Origin: Agelas oroides
Lineage: Eukaryota > Porifera > Demospongiae > Agelasida > Agelasidae
NCBI GenBank assembly: GCA_949130485.1
Contig: OX422191.1
Span: 5,519,754-5,583,753 of the forward strand
Direction: 5' to 3'
Length of the DNA: 64,000 bases
Each line of letters begins with the position of its first letter. Positions within the stretch are counted from its first letter, which is position 1. A program made the position numbers and the translations under genes. Below are positions 27,301-40,867 of this stretch, piece after piece. The notes beneath the pieces were generated by a model. The model saw only the letters and a list, made by a program, of their open reading frames with translations. It made no database searches and was not told the DNA's origin.

Positions 27301-30300
27301 GAGGTTAAATCGGCGTTTTCATGTCTTTTCCGCACATAAACAGGCTTACATGAGCCTCACAGGACTTCAACAGTTGTGAAAACTGCTTTCTCGATCGTCT
27401 ATTGGTCCTAAACAGGCCTACACGTGCTTCATAGCACGACCACGGAGGTTAAAATCGGCGTTGCCAGGTCTTTTCCGCACATAATCAGGCTTGCACTAAC
27501 CTCACAGGGCCTCCACAGTGATGAAAACTGCTTTCTCGATTTTGTCTGCCACTTAAAGAAGCCTGTACGTGTTTCACAGCACCTCCTCGGAGGTTAAAAC
27601 GGCGTTATCATGTCTTTTCCGCACATAAACAGGCTTACACGAGCCTCACAGGACCTCCAGAGTGGTAAAAACTGCTTTCTCCACCGTCTCTGGCACTTAA
27701 TCAGGCGTCCATGTGCTTCACAGCTCCCCCTCCTAGATTAAAACTGTGGAATGAGGCCTTTCCCCCACATAAACAAGCTTGCACCAAACTCACAGGGCTT
27801 CCCCAGCGGTCAAAACTGCTTTCTCGATCTTCTCTGCCACTTTAAGAAGCCTGCACGTGCGTCACAGCACCTCCTCGGAGGTTAAAACGGCGTTGTCAGG
27901 TCTTTTCAGCACATAAACAAGCTTGCACCAACCTCACAGGGCTTCCTCAGAGATAAAAACTGCTTTCTCGATTTTCTGTGCCACTTAAACAGGCTTCTAC
28001 GTGCTTCACAGTACCCCATCGGAGGTTAAAACGGCGTTATCATGTCTTTTCCGCACATAAACAGGCTTACATGAGACACACAGGACCTCCACAGTGGGAA
28101 AACTGCCTTCTCGACCGTCCCTGGCACTTAAACAGGCCTACACGTGCTTCGAAGCATCTCCTCGGAGGTTAAAACGGTGTTATCAGGTCATTCTCACATA
28201 TAAACAGGCATGCACGAGCATCACAGGACTTCAACAGTGGTGAAAACTTCTTTCTCGACCGTCTACGGCTCTTAAACAGGCCTACACGCGCTTCATAGCA
28301 CGCCCTCGGAGGTTAAAACGGCGTTATCAGGTCATTTCAGCACATAAACAAGCTTGCACCAACCTCACAGGGCTTCAACCGCGGTAAAAACTGCTTTCTC
28401 CATTTTCTGTGCTAATTAAACAGGCCTGTACGTGCTTCAAAGTACCCCATCGGAGGTTAGAACGGCGTTATCATGTCTTTCCGAACATAAACAGGCTTAC
28501 ATGAGCCTCATAGGTCCTCCACAGTGGTAAAAACTGCTTTCTCGACCGTCCCTGGCACTGAAACAGGCCTACACGTGCTTCACAGCACCCCCTCCGTGGT
28601 TAAAACGGTGGAATCAGGCCTTTCCCGCTCATAAACAAGCTTGCACCAAACTCACAGGGCTTCCACAGGGGTCAAAACTGCTTTCTCGACTTTCTCGGCC
28701 ACTTAAACAGGCTTGTACGTCCTTCACAGTACCTCATCGGAGGTTAAATCGGCGTTATCATGTCTTTTCCGCACATAAACAGGCTTACATGACCCTCACA
28801 TCACCTCCACAGTGGTATAAACTGCTTTCTCGACCGTCCCTGGCACTTAAACAGGCCTACACGTGCTTCATAGCATCTCCTCGGAGGTTAAAACGGAGTT
28901 ATCTGGTCTTTCTCGCACATATGCAGGGATGCACGAGCATCACAGGACTTCAACAGTGGTGAAAACTTCTTTCTCGATCGTCTACGGCTCTTAAACAGGC
29001 CTACACATGCTTCATAGCACGCCCTCGGAGGTTAAAACGGCGTCATCAGGTCTTTTCAGCACATAAACAAGCTTGCACCAAACTAACAGGGCTTCCACAG
29101 AGGTAAAAACTGCTTTCTCGATTTTCTGTGACACTTAAACTGGCCTGTACGTGCTTCAGAGTACCCCATCGGAGGTTAAAGCGACGTTATCATGTCTTTC
29201 CGCACATAATCAGGCTTACATGAACCTCACAGGACCTCCACAGTGGTAAAAACTGCTTTCTCGACCGTTCCTGGCACTTAAACAGGCCTACACGTGCTTC
29301 ATAGCACGCCCTCGAAGTTTAAAACGGCGTTATCAGGTCTTTTCCGCACAGAAACAGACTTGCACCAACATCACAGGGCATCCACAACAGTGCAAACTGC
29401 TTTCTCGATCGTCCCTGGCACTTAATCAGGCGTCTATATGCTTCACAGCACCCTCTCCGAGGTTAAAAATGTGGTATCAGGCGTTCCCCGCACATAAACA
29501 AGCTTGCACCAAACTCACAGGGCTTCCACAGCGGTAAAAACTGCTTTTTCGATCTTCTCTGCCACTTAAACATGCCTGTACGTGCTTCACAGTACCCCAT
29601 TGGAGGTTAAATCGGGGATATCATGTCTTTTCCGCACATAAACAGGCTTACATGAGCCTCACAGCACCTCCACAGTGGTATAAACTGCTTTCTCGACCGT
29701 CCCTGGCTCTTAAACAGGCCTACACGTGCTTCATAGCATCTCCTCGGAGGTTAAAACGGCATTATTTGATCTTTCTCGCACATATGCAGGCATGTACGAG
29801 CACCACAGGACTTCAACAGTGGTGAAAACTTCTTTCTCGATCGTCTACGGCTCTAAAACAGGCCTACACGTGCTTCATAGCACGCCCTCGGTTGTTAAAA
29901 CGGCGTTATCAGGTCTTTTCAGCACATAAACAAGCTTGCACCAACCTCACAGGGCTTCCACAGAGGTAAAAACTGCTTTCTCGATTTTCTGTGACACTTA
30001 AACAGGCCAGTACGTGCTTCACAGTACCCCACCGGAGGTTAAAACGTCGTTATCATGTCTTTCCGCACATAATCAGGCTTACATGAGCCTCACAGGACCT
30101 CAACAGTGGTAAAAACTGCTTTCTCGACCGTCCCTTGCACTTAAACAGACCTACACGTGCTTCATAGCACGCCCTCGGAGGTTAAAACGGCGTTATCAGG
30201 TCTTTACCGCACATAAACAGACTTGCACCAACATCACAGGGCATCCACAACAGTGCAAACTGCATTCTCGATGGTCCCTGGCACTTAATCAGGCGTCCAT

Positions 30301-30895
30301 GTGCTTCACAGCACCCCCTCCGAGGTTAAAATGGGTGGTATCAGGACTTTACCGCACATAAACAAGCTTGCACCAAACTCACAGGGCTTCAACCGCGGTA
30401 AAAACTGCTTTCTCGTTCTTCTCTGCCGCTTAAACAGGCTTCTACGTGCTTCACAGTACCCCATCGGAGGTTAAAACGGCGTTATCATGTCTTTTCCGTA
30501 CATAAACAGGCTTACATGAGCCTCACAGGACCTCCACAGTGGGAAAAACTGCTTTCGCGACCGTCCCTGGCACTTAAACAGGCCTACACGTGCTTCGAAG
30601 CATCTCCTCGGAGGTTAAAACGGCATTATCAGGTCTTTCTCTCACATAAACAGGCATGCACGAGCATCACAGGACTCCAACAGTGGTGAAAACGTCTTTC
30701 TCGACCGTCTGCGGCTCTTAAACAGGCCTACACGAGCTTCATAGCACGCCCTCGGAGGTTAAAACGTCCTTATCAAGGTCTTTTCAGCACATAAACAAGC
30801 TTGCACCAAACTCACAGGGCTTCCACAGAGGTAAAAACTGCTTTCTCGATTTTCTGTCTACTCAAACAGACCTGTACGTGCTTCACAGTACCCCA

Positions 30896-33800
30896 TCAGA
30901 GGTTAGAACGGCGTTATCATGTCTTTCCGCACATAAACAGGCGTACATGAGCCTCACAGGTCCTCCACAGTGGTAAAAACTGCTTTCTCGACCGTCCCTT
31001 GCACTTATACAGGCCTACACGTGCTTCACAGCACCCCCTCCGTGGTTAAAACGGTGCTATCAGGCCTTTCCCGCTCATAAACAAGCTTGCACCAAACTCA
31101 CAGGGCTTCCACAGCGATCAAAACTGCTTTCTCGACCTTCTCTGCCACTTAAACAGGCTTGTACGTGCTTCACAGTACCCCATCGGAGGTTAAATCGGCG
31201 TTATCATGTCTTTTCCGCACATAAACAGGCTTACATGAGCCTCACAGCACCTCCACAGTAGTATAAACTGCTTTCTCGACCGTCCCTGGCACTTAAACAG
31301 GCCTACACATGCTTTATAGCATCTCCTCGGAGGTTAAAACGGCGTTATCTGGTCTTTCCCGCACATATGCAGGGATTCACGAGCATCACAGGACTTCAAC
31401 AGTGGTGAAAACTTCTTTCTCGATCTTGTACGGCTCTTAAACAGGCCTACACGTGCTTCATGGCACGCCCTCAGAGGTTAAAACGGCGTTATCAGGTCTT
31501 TTCAGCACATAAACAAGCTTGCACCAACCTCACAGGGCTTACACAGAGGTAAAAACTGCTTTCTCGATTTTTTGTGACAATTAAACAGGCCTGTACGTGT
31601 TTTAGAGTACCCCATCGGAGGTTAAAACGGCGTTATCATGTCTTTCCGCAAATAATGAGGCTTACATGAGCCTCACAGGACCTCCACAGTGGTAAAAACT
31701 ACTTTCTCGACCGTCCCTGGCACTTAAACAGGCCTACACGTGCTTCATAGCACGCCCTCGGAGGATAAAACGGCGTTATTAGATCTTTTCCGCACATAAA
31801 CAGACTTGCACCAATATCACAGGGGATCCACAACAGTGCAAACTGCTTTCTCGATCATCCGTGGCACTTAATCAGGCGTCCATGTGCTTAACAGCACCCC
31901 CTCCGAGGTTAAAACGGTGGTATCAGGACTTTCCCGCACATAAACAAGCTTGCACCAAACTCACAGGGCTTCCACAGCGGTAAAAACTGCTTTCTCGATC
32001 TTGTCTGACACTTAAACAGGCCTGTACGTGCTTCACAGTACCCCATCGGAGGTTAAAACGGCGTTATCATGTCCTTTCCGCACATAAAGAGGCTTGCATG
32101 AGCCTCAAAGGACCTCCACAATGGTAAAAACTGCTTTACCGACCGTCCCTGGCACTTAAACAGGCCTACACGTGCTTCAAAGCATCTCCTCGGAGGTTAA
32201 AACGGCGTTATAAGGTCTTTCTCGCACATAAACAGGCATGCACGTGCATCACAGGACTTCAACAGTGGTGAAAACTGCTTTCTCGATCGTCTATGGCACT
32301 TAAACAGGCCTACACGTGCTTCAAAGCATCTCCTCGGAGGTTAAAACGGCGTTATCAGGTCTTTCTCGCACATAAACAGGCATGCACGAGTATCACAGGA
32401 CTTCAACAGAGGTGAAAACTGCTTTCTCGATCGTCCATGGCTCTTAAAGAGGCTTACACGTGCTTCATAGAACGCCCTCGGAGGTTAAAACGGCGTTATT
32501 AGCTCTTTTCCGCACATAAACAGGCTTGCACTAAACTCACAGGGCTTCCACAGTGGTGAAAACTGCTTTCTCGATCATCCCTGGCACATAAACCTACCTG
32601 CACATGCTTCACAGTACCCCCTCGGAGGTTAAAACGACGTTATCAGGTCTTTCTCGCACATAAACAGGCTTGCACGAGCATCACAGGGCTTCAACAGAGG
32701 TGAAAACTGCTTTCTCGATGGCCTAAGGGTCCTAAACAGGCTTACACGTTGTCCATAGCACGACCTCGAAGGTAAAAATCGGCGTTATCAGGTCTTTTCC
32801 GCACACAAACAGGCTTGCACTAACCTCACATGGCCTCCACAGTCGTGAAAACTGCTTTCTCGATCTTCTCTGCCACTTAAAGCAGACTGTACGTGCTTCA
32901 CAGCACCTCCTCGGAGCTTGAAACGGCGTTATCATGTCTTTTCAGCACAAACAAACTTGCACAAACCTCACAGGGCTTCCACAGAGGAGAAAACTGCTTT
33001 CTCGATCTTCTCTGCCACTTAAACAGGCCTGTACGTAATTCACAGTACCCAATCGGAGGTTAAATCGGCGTTATCATGTCTTTTCCGCACATAAACAGGC
33101 TTACATGAGCCTCACAGGATCACCACAGTGGAGAAAACTGCTTTCTCGACCGTCCCTGGCACTTAAACAGGCCTACACGTGTTTCATAGCATCTCCTCGG
33201 AGGTTAAAACGGCGTTATCTGGTCTTTCTCGCACATATGTAGGCATAAACGAGCATCCCAGGACTTCAACAGTGGTGAAAACTTCTTTCTCGATCGTCCC
33301 TGGCACTTAAACAGGCCTACACGTGCTTCACAGCACGCCCTCGGAGGTTAAAACGGCGTTATCAGGTCTTTGCAGCACATAAAGAAGCTTGCACCAACCT
33401 AACAGGGCTTCCACAGAGGTAAAAACTGCTTTCTCGATTTTCTGTGAACCTTAAACAGGCCTGTGCGTGCTTCAGAGTTCCCCGTGGGAGGTTAAAACGG
33501 CGTTATCATGTCTTTCCGCACATAATCAGGCTTACATGAGCCTCACAGGACCTCCACAGTGGCAAAAACTGCTTTCTCGACCGTCCCTGGCACTTAAACA
33601 GGCCTACACGTGCTTAATAGCACGCCCTCGGAGGTTAAAACGGCGTTATCAGGTCTTTTCCGCACATAAACAGACTTGCACCAACATCACAGGGCATCCA
33701 CAACAGTGCAAACTGCTTTCTGGATCGTCCCTGGCACTTAATCAGGCGTCCATGTGCTTCACAGCACCCCCTCCGAGGTTAAAACGGTGGTATCAGGCCT

Positions 33801-33900
33801 TTCCCGCTCATAAACAAGCTTGCACCAAACTCACAGGGCTTCCACAACGGTAAAAACTGCTTTCTCGATCTTCTCTGCCACTTAAACAGGCTTGTACGTG
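30896..33900. repeat. 3.02-kb tandem duplication, first copy
   Basis: Repeated at about 33914-36920. The offset falls from 3020 to 3018 (21 monomers, or seven trimers, minus a few bases). Diagnostic variants: ggcgtacatgag, acggtgctatcagg, gatttttt near 31565, aataatgaggc, cgtccatggctcttaaagagg. The second copy has a 4-bp loss after gattttttg and some substitutions. Confidence 0.9.
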
Positions 33901-33913
33901 CTTCACAGTACCC

Positions 33914-36900
33914 CATCGGAGGTGAAAACGGCGTTATCATGTCTTTCCGCACATAAACAGGCGTACATGAGCCTCACAGGTCCTCCACAGTGGTAAAAAC
34001 TGCTTTCTCGACCGTCCCTGGCACTTATACAGGCCTACACGTGCTTCACAGCACCCCCTCCGTGGTTAAAACGGTGCTATCAGGCCTTTCCCGCTCATAA
34101 ACAAGCTTGCACCAAACTCACAGGGCTTCCACAGCGATCAAAACTGCTTTCTCGACCTTCTCTGCCACTTAAACAGGCTTGTACGTGCTTCACAGTACCC
34201 CATCGGAGGTTAAATCGGCGTTATCATGTCTTTTCCGCACATAAACAGGCTTACATGAGCCTCACAGCACCTCCACAGTAGTATAAACTGCTTTCTCGAC
34301 CGTCCCTGGCACTTAAACAGGCCTACACATGCTTTATGGCATCTCCTCGGAGGTTAAAACGGCGTTATCTGGTCTTTCCCGCACATATGCAGGGATTCAC
34401 GAGCATCACAGGACTTCAACAGTGGTGAAAACTTCTTTCTCGATCTTGTACGGCTCTTAAACAGGCCTACACGTGCTTCATAGCACGCCCTCGGAGGTTA
34501 AAACGGAGTTATCAGATCTTTTCAGCACATAAACAAGCTTGCACCAACCTCACAGGGCTTACACAGAGGTAAAAACTGCTTTCTCGATTTTTTGACACTT
34601 AAACAGGCCTGTACGTGTTTTAGAGAATCCCATCGGAGGTTAAAACGGCGTTATCATGTCTTTCCGCAAATAATGAGGCTTACATGAGCCTCACAGGACC
34701 TCCACAGTGGTAAAAACTACTTTCTCGACCGTCCCTGGCACTTAAACAGGCCTACACGTGCTTCATAGCACGCCCTCGGAGGTTAAAACGGCGTTATCAG
34801 ATCTTTTCCGCACATAAACAGACTTGCACCAACATCACAGGGGATCCACAACAGTGCGAACTGCTTTCTCGATCATCCGTGGCACTTAATCAGGCGTCCA
34901 TGTGCTTAACAGCACCCCCTCCGAGGTTAAAACGGTGGTATCAGGACTTTCCCGCACATAAACAAGCTTGCACCAAACTCACAGGGCTTCCACAGCGGTA
35001 AAAACTGCTTTCTCGATCTTGTCTGACACTTAAACAGGCCCGTACGTGCTTCACAGTACCCCATCGGAGGTTAAAACGGCGTTATCATGTCCTTTCCGCA
35101 CATAAAGAGGCTTGCATGAGCCTCAAAGGACCTCCACAATGGTAAAAACTGCTTTATCGACCGTCCCTGGCACTTAAACAGGCCTACACGTGCTTCAAAG
35201 CATCTCCTCGGAGGTTAAAACGGCGTTATAAGGTCTTTCTCGCACATAAACAGGCATGCACGTGCATCACAGGACTTCAACAGTGGTGAAAACTGCTTTC
35301 TCGATCGTCTATGGCACTTAAACAGGCCTACACGTGCTTCAAAGCATCTCCTCGGAGGTTAAAACGGCGTTATCAGGTCTTTCTCGCACATAAACAGGCA
35401 TGCACGAGTATCACAGGACTTCAACAGAGGTGAAAACTGCTTTCTCGATCGTCCATGGCTCTTAAAGAGGCTTACACGTGCTTCATAGAACGCCCTCGGA
35501 GGTTAAAACGGCGTTATTAGCTCTTTTCCGCACATAAACAGGCTTGCACTAACCTCACAGGGCTTCCACAGTGGTGAAAACTGCTTTCTCGATCATCCCT
35601 GGCACATAAACCTACCTGCACATGCTTCACAGTACCCCCTCGGAGGTTAAAACGACGTTATCAGGTCTTTCTCGCACATAAACAGGCTTGCACGAGCATC
35701 ACAGGGCTTCAACAGAGGTGAAAACTGCTTTCTCGATCGCCTAAGGGTCCTAAACAGGCTTACACGTTGTCCATAGCACGACCTCGGAGGTTAAAATCGG
35801 CGTTATCAGGTCTTTTCCGCACACAAACAGGCTTGCACTAACCTCACATGGCCTCCACAGTCGTGAAAACTGCTTTCTCGATCTTCTCTGCCACTTAAAG
35901 CAGACTGTACGTGCTTCACAGCACCTCCTCGGAGTTTGAAACGGCGTTATCATGTCTTTTCAGCACAAACAAGCTTGCACCAACCTCACAGGGCTTCCAC
36001 AGAGAAGAAAACTGCTCTCTCGATCTTCTCTGCCACTTAAACAGGCCTGTACGTAATTCACAGTACCCAATCGGAGGTTAAATCGGCGTTATCATGTCTT
36101 TTCCGCACATAAACAGGCTTACATGAGCCTCACAGGATCACCACAGTGGAGAAAACTGCTTTCTCAACCGTCCCTGGCACTTAAACAGGCCTATACGTGC
36201 TTCATAGCATCTCCTCGGAGGTTAAAACGGCGTTATCTGGTCTTTCTCGCACATATGCAGGCATAAACGAGCATCCCAGGACTTCAACAGTGGTGAAAAC
36301 TTCTTTCTCGATCGTCCCTGGCACTTAAACAGGCCTACACGTGCTTCATAGCACGCCCTCGGAGGTTAAAACGGCGTTATCAGGTCTTTGCAGCACATAA
36401 AGAAGCTTGCACCAACCTCACAGGGCTTCCACAGAGGTAAAAACTGCTTTCTCGATTTTCTGTGAACCTTAAACAGGCCTGTGCGTGCTTCAGAGTTCCC
36501 CGTGGGAGGTTAAAACGGCGTTATCATGTCTTTCCGCACATAATCAGGCTTACATGAGCCTCACAGGACCTCCACAGTGGTAAAAACAGCTTTCTCGACC
36601 GTCCCTGGCACTTAAACAGGCCTACACGTGCTTAATAGCACGCCCTCGGAGGTTAAAACGGCGTTATCAGGTCTTTTCCGCACATAAACAGACTTGCACC
36701 AACATCACAGGGCATCCACAACAGTGCAAACTGCCTTCTGGGTCGTCCCTGGCACTTAATCAGGCGTCCATGTGCTTCACAGCACCCCCTCCGAGGTTAA
36801 AACGGTGGTATCAGGCTTTTCCCGCACATAAACAAGCTTGAACCAAACTCACAGGGCTTCCACAGCGGTCAAAACTGCTTTCTCGACCTTCTCTGCCACT

Positions 36901-36920
36901 TAAAAAGGCTTGTACGTACT
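33914..36920. repeat. 3.02-kb tandem duplication, second copy
   Basis: Second copy of 30896-33900. The right end is approximate. Confidence 0.88.
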
Positions 36921-39900
36921 TCACAGTACCCCATCGGAGGTTAAAACGGCGTTATCATGGCTTTTCCGCACATAAACAGGCTTACATGAGCATCACAGGA
37001 CCACCACAGTGGAGAAAACTGCTTTCTCGACCGTCCCTGGCACTTAAACAAGCCCGTACGTGCTTCACATCACCTCCTCGGAGGTTAAAAAGGTGTTATC
37101 ATGTCTTTTCAGCACATAAACAAGCTTGCACCAACTCACAGGGCTTCCACAGAGGTAAAAACTGCTTTCACGATCTTCTCTGCCACTTAAACAGGACTGT
37201 ACGTACTTCACAGTACCCCATCGGAGGTTAAAACGGCGTTATCATGTCTTTTCCGCACATAAACAGGCTTACATGAGCCTCACAGGACCACCACAGTTGA
37301 GAAAACTGCTTTCTCGACCGTCCCTGGCACTTAAACAGGCCTACACGTGCTTCAAAGCATCACCTCGGAGGTTAAAACGGCGTTATCAGGTCATTCTCAC
37401 AGATAAACAGGCATGCACAAGCATCACAGGACTTCAACAGTGGTGAAAACTGCTTTCTCGATCGTCTATGGCTCTTAAACAGGCCTACACGTGCTTCACA
37501 GCACCTACTTAAACGATACAACGGCGTTATCAGGTCTTTTTAGCACATAAACAAGCTTACACCAACCTCACAGGGCTTCCACAGAGGTAAAAGCTGCTTT
37601 CTCGATCTCCTCTTCCACTTAAACAGGCCTGTATGTGCTTCACAGTACCCAATCGGAGGTTAAAACGGCGTTATCATGTCTTTCCACACATAAACAGGCT
37701 TACATGAGCCTCACAGGACCTCCACAGTGGTAAAAACTGCTTTCTCGACCGTCCCTGGCACTTACACAGGCTTACACGTGCTTCATAGCATCTCCTCGGT
37801 GGTTAAAACGGCGTTATCTTGTCTTTCTCGCACATTTGCAGGCATGCACGAGCATCACAGGACTTCAACAGTGGTGAAAACTTCTTTCTCGATCGTCTAC
37901 GGCTCTGAAACAGGCCTACACGTGCTTCATAGCACGCCCTCGGAGGTTAATTCGTGTCTTTTCAGCACATAAACAAGCTTGCACCAAACTCACAGGGCTT
38001 CCACAGAGGTACAAACTGCTCTCTCGATTTTCTGTGACACTTAAACAGGCCTGTACGTGCTTCAGAGTACCCCATCGGAGGTTAAAACGGCGTTATCATG
38101 TCTTTCCGCACATAATCAGGCTTACATGAGCCTCACAGGACCTCCACAGTGGTAAAAACTGCTTTCTCGACCGTCCCTGGCACTTAAACAGGCGTACACG
38201 TGCTTCATAGCACGCCCTCGGAGGTTAAAACGGCGTTATCAGGTCTTTTCCGCACAGAAACAGACTTGCACCAACATCACAGGGCATCCACAACAGTGCA
38301 AACTGCTTTCTCGATCGTCCCTGGCACTTAATCAGGCGTCCATGTGCTTCACAGCACCTCCTCCGAGGTTAAAACGGTGGTATCAGGCTTTTCCCGCACA
38401 TAAACAAGCTTGCACCAAACTCACAGGGCTTCCACTGCGGTCAAAACTGCTTTCTCGACCTTCTCTGCCACTTAAACAGGCTTGTACGTACTTCACAGTA
38501 CCCCATCGGAGGTTAAAACGGCGTTATCATGTCTTTTCCGCACATAAACAGGCTTACATGAGCCTCACAGGACCACCACAGTGGAGAAAACTGCTTTCTC
38601 GACCGTCCCTGGCACTTAAACAAGCCCGTACGTGCTTCACAGCACCTCCTCGGAGGTTAAAACGGCGTTTTCATGTCTTTTCAGCACATAAACAAGCTTG
38701 CACCAACCTCACAGGGCTTCCACAGAGGTAAAAACTGCTTTCACGATCTTCTCTGCCACTTAAACAGGCCTCTACGTACTTCACAGTACCCCATCGGAGG
38801 TTAAAACGGCGTTATCATGTCTTTTCCGCACATAAACAGGCTTACATGAGCCTCACAGGACTTCAACAGTGGTGAAAACTGCGTTCTCGATCGTCTATGG
38901 TTCTTAAACAGGCCTACACGTGCTTCACAGCACCTACTCAAACGATAAAACGGCGTTATCAGGTCTTTTCAGCACATAAACAAGCTTACACCAACCTCAC
39001 AGGGCTTCCACAGAGGTAAAAACTGCTTTCTCGATCTTCTCTTCCACTTAAACAAGCCTGTACGTGCTTCACAGTGCCCAATCGGATGTTCAAACGCCGT
39101 TATCATGTCTTTTCCGCACATAAACAGGCTTACATGAGCCTCACAGGACCTCCACAGTGGTAAAAACTGCTTTCTCGACCGTCCCTGGCACTTAAACAGG
39201 CCTACACGTGCTTCATAGCACGCCCTCGGAATATCACAGGGCATCCACAACAGTGTAAACTGCTTTCTCGATCGTCCCTTGAACTTAATCAGGCGTCCAT
39301 GTGCTTAACAGCACCCCCTCCGAGGTTAAAACGGTGGTATCAGGCCTTTCCCACACATAAACAAGCATGCACCAAACTCACAGGGATTTCACAGCGGTAA
39401 TAACTGCTTTCTCGATCTTTTCTGCCACTTTAACTGGCCTGTACGTGCTTCACAGTACCCCATCGGAGGTTAAATCGTCGTTATCAGGTCTTTCTCGCAC
39501 ATAAACAGGCATGCACGAGCATCACAGGACTTCAACAGAGGTGAAAACTGCTTTCTCGATTGTCTATGGCTCTTAAACAGGCCTACACGTGCTTCATAGC
39601 ACGCCTTCGGATGTTAAAATGGCGTTATCAGCTCTTTTCCGCACATAAACAGGCTTGCACTAACCTCACAGGGCTTCCACAGTGGTGAAAACTGCTTTCT
39701 CGATCGTCCCTGGCACTTGAACCTACCTGTACATGCTGCACAGTACCCCCTCGGAGGTTAAAACGGCGTTATCAAGTCTTTCTCGCACATAAACAGGCTT
39801 GCACGAGAATCACAGGGCTTCAACAGTGGTGAAAACTGCTTTCTCGATCGCCTATGGGTCCTAAAGAGGCCTACACGTGTTTCATAGCACGACCTCGGAG

Positions 39901-40520
39901 GTTAAAATCGGCGTTATCAGGTCTTTTCCGCACACAAACAGGCTTGCACTAACCTCACAGGGCCTCCACAGTCGTGAAAACTGCTTTCTCGATCTTCTCT
40001 GCCACTTAAAGCAGCCTGTACGTGCTTCACAGCACCTCCTCTGAGGTTAAAACGGCGTTATCAGGCCTTTCCCGCACATAAACAAGCTTGCACCAAACTC
40101 ACAGGGCTTCTACAACGGTAAAAACTGCTTTCTCGATCTTCTCTGCCACTTAAACAGGCCTGTACGTGCTACACAGTACCATATCGGAGGTTAAATCGGC
40201 GTTATCATGTCTTTTCCGCACATAAACAGGCTTGCATGAGACTCACAGAACCTCCACTGTCGTAAAAACTGCTTTCTCGACCGTCCCTGGCACTTAAACA
40301 GGCCTACACGTGCTTCAAAACATCTCCTCGTAGGTTAAAACGGCGTTATCATGTCTTTCTCGCACATAAACAGGCATGCACGAGCATCACAGGACTTCAA
40401 CAGTGTTGAAAACTGCTTTCTCGATCGTCTATGGCACTTAAACAGGCCTACACGTGCTTCAAAGCATCTCCTCGGAGGTTTAAACGGCGTTATCAGGTCT
40501 TTCTCGCACATAAACAGGCA

Positions 40521-40720
40521 CACTGATAAAAATGGGGTGTCTTGTCCACACCTTTAAGGGTGTTCTAACTGCCACTAACCCCAAGCTCCCCTTGGGGTGT
40601 ATTCAAACACCCATGCGTGTGTAAATGTTGCACCCATCCAGAGGTACTGTCACACCCATATAGCGCTACTATTACACCCCTACATGGGTAATGCCACACC
40701 CACAAAATGGTACTGCGTGC
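40521..40720. repeat. Left terminus with subterminal ACACCC repeats
   Basis: Starts CACTGATAAAAATGGGG at 40521. Within about 170 bp there are seven exact ACACCC motifs, three read as GGGTGT and four as ACACCC, plus near matches (cacacctt, gcaccc). A 7-bp hairpin CCCCAAG/CTTGGGG lies at 40579-40597. In CACTA elements such clustered motifs are binding sites for the element's own protein; that role here is inferred. The rest, to the SAM gene stop at 40868, is AT-rich, with no canonical AATAAA seen for the minus-strand gene. Confidence 0.65.
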
Positions 40721-40867
40721 ATTCTTTTGACAATCTTTAACCTATATCAAATGTTGATATAAAATGCTTACACTGAACACTGAAAAGACAAAATATAAAA
40801 ATCTTAAACAATTACTAACAAAGCCTATCTATATAAATTATACAAGATCGAAGGTTGAGTACTACAA

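Larger units (their letters stand above)
1..40520. repeat. Left satellite array, 144-bp monomer in 432-bp trimers
   Basis: About 281 tandem monomers run without interruption. The start of cacata(a)aca recurs at 1, 145, 289, 433 and 577, a period of 144 bp. Each monomer has an A half (cataaacagg...) and a B half (cttaaacagg...), each 72 bp. Variants recur in fixed order. Type I trimer: A with ttacatgagcctc / B with catctcc; A with catatgcagg / B with cacgccc; A with aagcttgcaccaa / B with gtacccc. Type II uses gacttgcaccaacatc followed by B with taatcaggcgtcc. Type III is the block with cctacctgcacatg and an extra T in aaaatcggcg. No spliced gene, RNA gene or transposon was seen inside. Open frames here reach 153 codons only because the period is a multiple of three. 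A centromeric or heterochromatic role is possible but not shown by sequence. Confidence 0.98.

Noticed and set aside
1..40520. CENP-B box in the satellite
   Set aside because: I looked for TTCG-N4-A-N2-CGGG in monomer variants on both strands and did not see it, so a centromere role rests only on the higher-order organisation.
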